This document shows, piece by piece, positions 52,815 to 64,000 of a DNA stretch of 64,000 nucleotides (its first letter is position 1; each line of letters opens with the position of its first letter). The DNA lies in assembly GCA_002786065.1 (NCBI GenBank), contig NHNY01000002.1, forward strand, positions 620,001-684,000, in the 5' to 3' direction. The stretch is from Microcyclospora pomicola. Taxonomy: Eukaryota; Ascomycota; Dothideomycetes; Capnodiales. Made by a program: the position numbers and the translations under genes. A model generated the notes under the pieces. The model was not told the DNA's origin and did not search any database. It worked only from the letters and a program-made list of their open reading frames with translations.

Positions 52815-53770
52815 TGTGGCTGGATCAGCGATTTGATGCTCATCTACACAACCTGGACAGCCACCGAGATCACTTTCGATATCCATAGTAAGCGCAGGTC
52901 GAACTATCGTGGCTGGCTGAGAGGATGACTGCCACATTCGGCCTGTACGATATCATTTTATGCCTGCCAGCACGGTACACGGCGGTGTGGAAGGAGGAAT
53001 GTACATCACCTGAGCAAGACTTAAAATCAAGCATGCTTACGCTTTCAGCATGACGACCTGTTCTCTGTCGGTGTGGACGACATGGAATTACATGTGTTTA
53101 TATTAGCAACGATCTGATCAGGCTTGAACGCTTCACGCGCTCGCAGTATGAACATTCACTTCACCCCTTGAATTTTCTCGTCCCCATCGATGTATTAATG
53201 TTGACTGGTACGAAACAACCAACGAGGAGGAATGCGCAATGATCTCTACAGCTTGCTCTAAAACAGATCTTGCACTCCCCAGCGTCTGCAACGAAGTCGT
53301 CCTAGACGTTGCTAAGGTCATAGCAAGGTAGCATTCCGTCTCCCGTGCGAAACGAAGATCTTCACCCTTGAAATCCAATCTCCATGCAAAGGTGGCGTGG
53401 TAACATGGTGGTGGTGATTAGCAATCCTCGAAGGTTCATGTTTACCGCGACTTCGCGCCCCCACGCTCGTCATAACATACCGGGACATTGGTACGACTTC
53501 AATTGGTGCGACCCTCGCCACTCACCACGACACACGATATTACAAATGCACACGTCCTTCGTCCGGCTCTAGGCAATGAAGCCGTCCGGATATGAAGACT
53601 CAATGTAAATAACATCTGTCGTGAGGTGGTGGTGGCTTGACGGCCTTAACCTAGAGTACGTGAATGGAGTGTGAATATAAGTAGGCCTAGGATGGGCGAC
53701 TTCTCCAGTGGCACAGTTCCTCACGACTTCACCTTCCTCTATCCACTTCATACTCACCCCGCGTACCGCA
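52815..53770. other. Intergenic region, no gene seen
   Basis: 956 nt between two plus-strand genes. ORFs are under 95 codons. An AATATAAGTA element near 53675, about 95 nt before the next ATG, could act as a weak TATA box. Confidence 0.45.
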
Positions 53771-54928
53771 ATGGACAAAGGTCTGATCCTGATTACAGGC
53801 GCGACGGGTCACCTTGGTTTTCGTACCTTGGTGCTTCTACTTCAACATGGCTATCGAGCACGGATCAGCCATCGCCGACCGGAGCAGGTCGCGATGTTGA
53901 AGCAAACGGCGTCTCTACGTCCTTTCACGAGCTCGATCGAGTTTGTGCTTGTTCCTGAGATCACCGCATCTGGTGCCTACGACGAAGCGGTCCTGGGGGT
54001 CGATGGAATCGTCCACGTCGCCTCCCCGGTTCATATGGGGTTTGGCCCCGACGACGTACGTGCTCCCATCTGCGTAGCAAAGTTTGTCACTCACACAATA
54101 CCTTAGACCGACTGGAAGAAGCTCCTCTACGAACCGGCTGAACAAGGCACGCTCGCCATTTTGACAGCTGCTGCCAAGGAGCAGAGTGTGAAGCGAGTGG
54201 TCATAACTTCGTCCAACGTCGTGCTCGAACCGAAGAACGGTTCTGACCGCGCAGGCCGTCAGTCAGAAGGACCATATGCGATATCGATTAGATGCTGACC
54301 AGCAATAGCGTACGATCTTCGAGAGTTACCCGAACCGGCAGCTATGGAGAACGCTTCAAATGGCGAAGAAGCATACGTTATATCGAAGGTGCTTTCTCAT
54401 GTGACAGCCACACAATTCGCCGAAGAGCACCGATCGTTCGATCTTGTCCGCATTATGCCAGGCTATATCCAGGGCGCCCACGAGTTGTGTGAGTCCGCCG
54501 AGGACATGAGGAATCCCAAGAAGAGCGGCTCGAACGAAGGCGTCATCAACACCGCTTTGGGTTCTGTGGTTGGCCACCCTCGAATCACTACACAAGTCCT
54601 GCTGGACGACGTGGCTAATGCACACGTTCTTGCACTCGAGCCTCACATTGCCAAACATGGAGATTGCTTGTTGGCTTGTGGCAATGGCGGCGACAGCATC
54701 CCGTGGGCCGACTTCGTTCCTATCATCAAGGAACAGTTTCCAGAAGCTGTCGAGAAAGGGATCCTCAAACCCGCTGCCGAGGATGACAATGTGCTGATAT
54801 ACTTTGATGTCAGTGCTAGCGAGAAGGCACTAGGGTTCAAATTCGCTGGTCCCAAGGAGATGGTGGAGAGCGTTGTTGGCCAATACATACGTTTGACAAA
54901 TTCTTCTCAAGAGATGGATGGTGCATAA
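53771..54928 (+). CDS. NAD(P)-dependent epimerase/dihydroflavonol-reductase-like (GRE2-type) reductase
   Basis: Three exons, 53771-54055, 54107-54257 and 54309-54928, with two 51-nt introns; 351 residues. The extended-SDR cofactor loop GATGHLGFR is at residues 10-18, VDGIVHVASPV follows, and the catalytic set is in VVITSSNVVL and YVISK (Tyr168, Lys172). The C-terminal part has GNGGDSIPWADFVPIIKEQFP, usual for Gre2/aldehyde-reductase relatives. Such enzymes reduce aldehydes and ketones (methylglyoxal, isovaleraldehyde, flavonoid ketones) with NADPH; the substrate here is unknown. The second intron has a GCTGACC branch site and a GTCAGT donor. The last residues (SSQEMDGA) are not membrane-like, so it is probably cytosolic. 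Confidence 0.88.
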
Positions 54929-56057
54929 GAAGAGCAGCATTGCCAAGTGCCTGCTCGAATCTGGGGCTTACAGCCAGGCGGTGGTGTGAACATGCACTAC
55001 CAGACATTTGATTCGGGCTTCATAGCCAGGACAATGAAACCGTGAGACATCATGGCAAGAGCCATTTTCAAAACATGCAATCTCTCATATAGTGACTCGT
55101 GCCCATGGTTAGCCAGGGTTAGACCTCACATCTGGAGACTTCTCGCCCATGATAAAAATACTGCTCTTGCGAAAGACAAGACTCGGGAGAAGAGAGCGAC
55201 AATTTCCGTGCAACCAGCTCAGACTTTCTTCAGAGCTCGTTCTATAAGCACATGCACCAAGCCTAGAGCATCTTCTCATGTACCTGCAGCAAGTAGCACG
55301 TTTGATCAGAGCCTGGCACCGTTTCGTGTAACTTCAAGAGCAGGAATACACCAATTGTGGCGTAAATCAGGCCATGGTTGATGTTGACACCAGTACAGTC
55401 CCATTGCAAGGGTGTTGATATCAGGCTTCCTGTGCCATCATCTCATGGCACGCTGTGTTCTCCTACGATGAGCTGTCAGAGACGTGTTAAGTAGTAGGAT
55501 GTGAGGTCACGTCTGCACGCAAGCAGGACTAACAAAGCATCGCTGCCCAGCTATAAGGGAGTAGTGCCAGGACTCCGTTCAAGGCTCACATATCTCTTGG
55601 CGGTGACGCTGCTTGTCAGCACTGATAGCATTCCGTTGTAATGGCTGATGACCGTGAATAGGTGTAGCTGTGATATATGAATGTAGAACAACCCCTTGAA
55701 CGGCCATCATAACAAGCAAACAAAGTCGAGAAGGTTGGAGACAGGACATTCGTGCAGACTGCTCTCGCCCCACCTTCTCACACCTCAGGCGGCTGGAGCT
55801 TTGGTAGACTCCCGGCACAACCCTCTCCCACACATCGCCGCTCACCAGCGCGCATCATCAATCCCACCGCCCTCCACCCCTCCTCCGCCCCGTTGTATCG
55901 ACATTTGTGCTCCGCCAATCCCGCTGTCCCTCGCGTCACCACCGCCGTCCCACCACCGCGTCGACGTCGACTGTGATCGTCTGCGAGAGCGAGAGCGTGC
56001 GAGCAGCAGGGACGACGGTGCGCCGCTCCATGTCGCCCCGCCTGCAAATCGCGCATC
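54929..56057. promoter_or_regulatory. Intergenic region upstream of the SRPK kinase gene
   Basis: 1129 nt with no gene I can support. The last 250 nt (from about 55800) are markedly C-rich, with many CCACC/CCGCC words, and probably form the kinase 5' leader. Confidence 0.45.
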
Positions 56058-58184
<2,127 letters not shown>

Positions 58185-58945
58185 AGACGATTGAGAGCTT
58201 CACCCTAGCCATCATACACAGACACAGACACGTCCAAACCCGGCGGATGATCTGGCCCATGAACTTCTTCTTGAGAGCAAAACTTCACTGCAGGGGAGCT
58301 TGGAGTGAGCGTTTTCCCTGTTATCGTTCATTTTCCCAGACTATCGGCTAGCCAAGCTATCGGCTGGCGAATCCGCCGCTGGAAGATCATGAATTGCACG
58401 CTCTTTTCCTCGTGCGCATTGTTGTGTCATTTCTCGCCTGGCAAAGACTACGATTGCTTCACTTGATTTCAGGGGGGGTTGAATATTCCCCTGCACACCA
58501 TTCATACGGAACTCTACCATGACCGCTTACAGCAGGGAGGTAAGAGGGAAGCATTAGACAAGGACAACTGAGGCTGTATACATCTTAGCCAAATGTCTAC
58601 ATCACTCGATGCGTGCGTCGGTACTACAGTACACGTCTTGACCACTGTATTGCCACTCTGAGAGTCCATCTCATTGTCCCCGTCTGCAGCTTCGTTACAG
58701 CTTATCCTCCTAATGCCCGGCCTGAGCTCCTGTTACTAAAGGTGCGATCGTGATAACAATTTCCCTGCTCTCTTTCCTACCCCTTTTAATGCTAACGAGA
58801 TTCGTCCATCTTCGTGTACAATCAATTTCAAATGGGGCCCTGACCAGTTTCTCACTTTGTGTGCACACTGAGGACGGTTGTTCGTCTCCCCATCCACTAA
58901 CGCCTGCCCGAACCCATGCCCTCCTCACCTCGAACCCTCAAACAA
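58185..58945. other. Convergent intergenic region, no gene seen
   Basis: 761 nt between the SRPK and phosphoribosyltransferase stop codons. Nothing beyond 3' UTR sequence is evident. Confidence 0.5.
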
Positions 58946-59560
58946 TCATTGAATAGTCTGCTGCGTCGCCATCTGATCATGCTCGTCGATATCCGTCGCC
59001 TCCCACGGGTAGTTGATCCACACATCCGGCACCGTCCTGGCGGCCAGATACCTGTTGTCATCGATCATCTCCTTGGGCAACGCGCCCTTCTTCGGCTTAT
59101 CCTTGTTGTGCAGCACGAAGATCGAAAACCGCGTGCCCTCGGTCTCGCGACCCAGCTGTTTCGCCGCAGTATCCACATCGCGCTGCAGCTCCTTGACGGC
59201 ATACTCGAGCGTCGTGCGCGTGTCGTCGACCTCGTCGACGATCAGCACATTCTTGCCGATCAGGTTGGCCATCTCGAGCGACGACAGGTCCAGCCACTGT
59301 GTGCGCGTCACCTTGGTGCCCGGCTCCTCGACCTGCGCGTCCGTGCCCAGCGCCTCGTACAGCGACAGCCCGATCGCCTGGATCGGGATGTTGGGCGAGC
59401 CCGGCTGCTTCAGGAACGAGCGCAGGATGCGCGCGGGCACGTAGCCGCCGCCGCCAATGGCCACCATCAAGTTCGGCTGGAAGGACGCCAAAATCTTCTC
59501 GGCGGACTCCTGGCAGAGCTTGTGCACTTGGTTGTACGTGATGTAGACTTTTTCGACCAT
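58946..59560 (-). CDS. XPT1: Xanthine/hypoxanthine phosphoribosyltransferase
   Basis: Intronless, 204 residues. It opens MVEKVYITYNQVHKLCQESA, as in fungal XPRT/HGPRT-like enzymes. The PRPP-binding signature NVLIVDEVDDTRTTLEYAV is at residues 104-122, with the acidic pair followed by the T-R-T-T loop. The purine end has the RTVPDVWINYPWEA stretch, where Trp and Ile stack on the base. It transfers phosphoribose from PRPP to xanthine, hypoxanthine or guanine in purine salvage, in the cytosol. The yeast Xpt1 and Hpt1 are close relatives; I lean to Xpt1/Hpt1-type and cannot separate them by eye. The coding sequence is strongly GC-biased compared with the gene-poor region beyond 59600. Confidence 0.9.
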   Translation of the reverse strand: MVEKVYITYNQVHKLCQESAEKILASFQPNLMVAIGGGGYVPARILRSFLKQPGSPNIPIQAIGLSLYEALGTDAQVEEPGTKVTRTQWLDLSSLEMANLIGKNVLIVDEVDDTRTTLEYAVKELQRDVDTAAKQLGRETEGTRFSIFVLHNKDKPKKGALPKEMIDDNRYLAARTVPDVWINYPWEATDIDEHDQMATQQTIQ

Positions 59561-62500
59561 CTTGACGTTGTTTCGAGGTGGGGGTTTATGTTGTAGGCAG
59601 GGATGTTTCTGTGTTTTCCTCTAGGACGGATCCTGACCTGTTGTCTATGCTGTTTCACCGTGCTTTCAGCCAAGCCTGAGAGTGTGATCGTCGACAACTG
59701 GGTTGGAAATGGAGAGCTTCATCTAACAAAATATATTTTTCGAGGGCTGTGAACTGGCGGGGAACTAATAAATGTGTACTAATAATATTCATCCCACCTT
59801 TGGTAGTCTATCGTAGAGGGACTAGTAGGCGGGAGGAGCCGGCCATCTTCACTTCTTCACTGCCTGTGATGCAAAACGAGCATCAAACGAGCTCAATGGT
59901 CATCTGCTATTTGTGCACGTCGACGATTATGTGGCTTCATCCTGGAATGTCCAAATGAGTCACAAAGTGCGTGGCCGTCCTGAGCTGGACACGATTTGAG
60001 TGCGCTAGTCGGTCTTCACGATCAGGCGCAGGATGGGTGCGACATCATCCGGCTTGTCCCTACAGCAGCATGTATCAGCCACGCCACCATGCGTTCACTG
60101 GAGCGCTGTCTGACGTGAGTCTTGACTCTCAGATCACTACCGGGAGCATTATATGTCTCCAGATCGAATGGCTTCGCAAGGTAGACGACAGAGCATTCCA
60201 CTTAAAGAATAGTCAGATCCAGGCAGCTGGACTCGGAACGTTTCTGGCTCAGTCCTGGGTCAAAAGTCGTCGGCCAGGTGAGTATAAGTCGTTCCGCCAG
60301 AGTTGGGACCGTCGTCAAGCTCCCCGCCAGAGGAGCGGTGTATTGAGTTTGGAAGAGGACTGTCCTCAGACCCCCCTTATAGCTGAGTATCAACTGTTTG
60401 CCTTGCTCGCCGCCTGGAACTTATCGATGCTGCGGACGCTGGTCGAAGAATGGCTTACATTTTCAGTCTCTTTGGACAGTAGAGATGCCACGAATTTCAG
60501 CCATAGCGTATACTCGCATAGCAAGAATGAGTGCTAGGGCTTTCATTTTCAAGAACATCGGAGCGTCGTCGAAATAACTGCATGAAATCGCCACGATTGT
60601 GGCCTTATCATAGCTCTTTCTGATACCACCGCGATCAAAAGCTGCTAGATTGTAAAGCAATATGGTCGAATCGTCCGCGTCGCGGTCACGCAGTCTGGCC
60701 AATGATTTCGTGGTACATCAGGTCATCTTCATGGTAAGTTCGCGTCTCACAAGACCTTCAGTCTGGCGAAGTCGTAGTTCACATATCGCCCCAACGTTCA
60801 ATGTAGCGTGTAAACAGTTACAAGGCCTGTAATTGAGACACAGGCACCCTCGTTTATTGGCATTTTGTAGCTGAGTACGTATTCAATCCTCCGTAACTCC
60901 GTAACTCGACGTCGAGGAGTAGGGCAAGTATTGTGCTATTGACTTGGCGCAAGCTGTTGCCATCCTCTAGCACCACCTCCTGTCGAGTCTGGTGTCGTTT
61001 CAACACACATGCGTTGTGTATTCGTTCATGGACCCACGCATGTCGTGCGAGTAATTGAGCCATGTTCTTGAAACGGCGAGGTCACCACTGGCCTGTGCTG
61101 CTAGGGCATTGGTCACCCTCATCGCAGCACTGGTGAGAATGCCCATCTATGGCGAGAGACTGTAGCCAGAAGCCTGATCCTTGTATCATCATCAAAGGCT
61201 TATCGAGACCATCCATGGCGGGCCACAACAAGCAGACCCTGCTCCGATGTAAGCAAAATGCTGATCTCGACCAGAAAGCCTCCACCGCTGCAAGCACTAC
61301 AAAGTCCATCTTCGCTTCATGGCAACATAGAGGGACCCACTCTCCGTACCCACGGCAAACGCGTGAGCAGGTCGCTGGACGGCCTTACTTGTGATGCAAC
61401 CATCAAGTTGCTTATCCATTGTTATATAGATCGCTTGCCAAACTGAAGACCACTGTAAGCGAATAGTTTTCATGGCCTCTACTATCGTCTCTTTCCTGAG
61501 ACATTGGTTAAGCACGTCTGACAGGACTATGTGATGTCGAATGGAAAAGGAGTATCAATGGTCTACTCAACCCTAGTCGGATTGAGAATGCAGTTAAATC
61601 TGGACATTCAGGTCCACGCCATGTTCTCTCTGGATCCTGTTTCAGACCATCGCGGACATTTATGAGTGGTAGTTGTGATCGTATAGTCAAATCATTGGAA
61701 GTTCCATTGTATATGCCATGCAAGCTTGAGACCGAAAGTCAGAAACAGAGGTAGAAGATGACATAGAGAAATGATATTTGTTGCTGTAGTCAGCTACATC
61801 ACTCACAGGATCATGAAGTCCTTGTCCGGAAACCAAGAGGTCGTGATGATAACTGGTCCTTGTACCGCAGCTTGAGTTCTCCTGAGAGGTCGCTCTCCAG
61901 GCCTCAGGACGTCAAAGTGAAGATGAAGTAACCGCTCCGTTCTGAAGCTCTCATGGCGGTGGCTTGGGGTCAACAATGCCCGCATGATCCGAAGTGGAAG
62001 AAGAGGAAGGGGTTACAGTGGAATTGGCAGGGACTGTCTCGCCCAGCTGAACATTTAGCGAGGATGGAAGCAGACACAGATGCCAAAACGCACCAAGTAG
62101 CAACGAACTCATATATACAACCAATGCCTAATGTAAGAAAGCAGATAGCTACTCGAGAGCTTTGCATTATGATACTCTTACGCCATGTCCGATGGGATCC
62201 AGGTAGTCACACTTACATGCCTGTCCATGCATCTGGGTCTCCAAGCCAGCTGGAGACCCTCAAAAGGAACCAATGCTCGTCGAGGTGGCTCTCTTTTATC
62301 TAGTCACCGTTGGTCTCGATTTCCAGCCTCTGATGCCGCTCAGAGAAGAGAGCGATGGACTGCATTGGCTGTAGACGTCCGCGAGCACCAGGGAGAGGCT
62401 CCTTGCACGTTGTGATAAGCAGCTCCAGCAGCCCGGCAGTCGTCTGCAATTCATCAACACTACTATGCTGTATGACAACTTTGGCTAGCCTTCCTGCTGA

Positions 62501-64000
62501 CTGCACTCTTCCAGATACGGTTGGACCGTTGGACCACTGGGTTCGATGGCGGTGAACAGACTGGCACGCAAAAAATCCGAGGGAATCTGCCCATGCTGTT
62601 GACACACCAGGGGAGGAACTTGAGCCAGGGGGCTGAGTTTTCCGCGGAGTAATGTCTGGTTGTCGTCAAGCTTGGTCTGTCATGCTGATCGGTAGGTCAT
62701 CTGGCACGACCTTACAACTGGGATAAGAAGTGCGCGTTGTGGCGATCTCGTTAATAAGTCAGACCATTGGAATGTCTCAGTATTTCTCCTTCCGCTATAC
62801 TCGAAGACCCTTCCATGCTCATCCGGTATTAGTGTCGGGTCTGAGTCCATGGCGCCCGATTTTCGTGTCCCGGCTGAGCAGCTATTGGCCTTGATAAGTC
62901 CGATATTGTAAAACCTGACGCAAGTATAGGCGCTTGATTCGGTAGATTCGATAGTACGTGGCATATATTGTCAGTCCACTAGCCTACCACGAGTCGAAGA
63001 TGTGCTAGCGGTGGTTGTGAGGACTTCTAGCGGCCATCTTATCGCCCCTGCTCTATAGTCAGCGAATGTTCCACGGCCGCATTGACGCGCCAGTAAACAC
63101 GGTTCGCGCTCTCAAACTTGCGCAAGATCGACCAAGAGAGCGCGCGTCTAGACGCTTTGATGCTTATCACGGCAGGTAAGCATGAATACCTATGTAGATG
63201 GACGATGTTTCTAGCTTGGGTCACTTTTGTGTTGATGCGCTTGGCATCTCCAACGTCATCTCACCGCAAGATCGTGGTTCGAGCAGATCAATACACCATG
63301 AAAACTTGCTCAAATGCAATAGTAATATATTGTACTCCGACACGGGCATAGATTCGACCTCTATTGGTACGTTAGATCGCAATGACTGCACAGAGATCGT
63401 GTGCCAGTCTGTATTCGCCATTGACGGTGATTGACCTGGCTTACGTTGCGCCAGAAGATACCTATATATCGAACGTTTTGACCGATCACCGACACGTCTG
63501 TATCCGCTATATTCATGCGCTGGCAATGGGATTACCGACATAGTGAGGTCTAGAAGCTCTGATCTCCTCTAGGGTACTGACTCTGGTAGACTCGGTCGAA
63601 GGCTATCGTTGCGCGGAGAACGCCATCTGACGAAAGAAGGACAACAGGAGCATAATAATTATGGTCTTTCCAATGAGTTAGCTCGAACCAAACATCATTA
63701 CGGCCACTTGGCCATGCGGGCAGCGGACGCTGAACCGCGAAAACGATGGTGGCACTGATTGGCCACTGGCTCCGATTCACTGACTGTCCAGATATGATTG
63801 CGTCTCCCAACGATCAGGGATGGAGTGCGGATCTACACGCAGCTCTCATTGATGGACTTCGCTGTAGCTGGCATACACGGGGCGGTGACAGAAGCGCGTA
63901 GGTGAATCAGATCGAAAGCAAGGCCAATGACGACAGCGCCCTCCAGAGGCTTGTCATTATATGACATTGCTATTCGATATGTTACACTGCGAAAAACGTG
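59561..64000. other. 4.4 kb without a supportable gene
   Basis: The first 140 nt should be the XPT1 promoter. After that, ORFs are scattered on all frames, none exceeds 188 codons, and the longest (59971-60537, plus) has no ATG at its start and no domain. I saw no terminal inverted repeats, tandem arrays or clear transposase fragment. Base composition is not strikingly AT-rich, so no heavy RIP-type decay is evident by eye. It could be decayed genes, a long non-coding transcript unit or simply intergenic. Confidence 0.5.

Noticed and set aside
59971-60537. 188-codon ORF in the right-hand gene-free region
   Set aside because: It opens with GTG, has no recognisable motif, and no adjoining exons could be joined convincingly.

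Overview
This is a nuclear contig fragment from a filamentous ascomycete (Pezizomycotina). The gene repertoire and gene structures fit Dothideomycetes best, but that rank is an inference. Evidence: genes are compact and lie on both strands; introns are short (about 49-166 nt, mostly 55-70) with GT-AG borders and CTAAC/CTGAC-like branch sites; there is a UstYa/DUF3328 protein, a Vnx1-type exchanger and a fungal Sec4. I see no bacterial operons, rRNA, CRISPR, complete transposon or convincing tRNA. I rebuilt 26 protein-coding genes by joining reading frames across introns; exon coordinates are given in each entry.

Layout. 0-9 kb: asteroid-type XPG/PIN nuclease-like protein (-), ROG1-type lipase (+), carbonyl-reductase-like SDR (+), diacylglycerol/sphingoid kinase (-). 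9.4-18.1 kb: a small single-pass membrane protein, a large Vnx1-like cation/H+ exchanger, and eIF3c (-). 18.8-26.9 kb: an orphan four-exon gene, DUF427 protein (-), Old Yellow Enzyme, a gene-free 1.8 kb, a FabG-like SDR and a UstYa-family protein with a long N-terminus. This stretch looks the most accessory. 27-33 kb: argininosuccinate synthase (-), an unrecognised 663-residue membrane protein with two kinds of internal repeat, and ERG25 sterol C4-methyl oxidase. 33.7-48 kb is housekeeping: NCA2, a membrane-anchored ubiquitin protease, TMA7, SEC4, an HSL-type esterase, mitochondrial bL9, a transcriptional cyclin and HGH1. 48.4-59.6 kb: a GRIP golgin, an NAD(P)-dependent reductase, an SRPK kinase and a xanthine/hypoxanthine phosphoribosyltransferase. 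59.6-64 kb: no supportable gene.

Functional links are mostly general cell biology. SEC4 and the GRIP golgin act in secretory traffic. NCA2, bL9 and the Ubp16/USP30-like protease are mitochondrial. TMA7, HGH1 and eIF3c serve translation. The OYE / SDR / UstYa group within about 6 kb has the enzyme types seen in specialised-metabolite loci, but no PKS, NRPS, terpene synthase or RiPP precursor is visible, so a cluster is only a hypothesis. The best candidate for something undescribed is the repeat-bearing protein at 29150-31141.

Limits: all splice sites were read by eye; family calls rest on motifs and recalled family features, not on searches.
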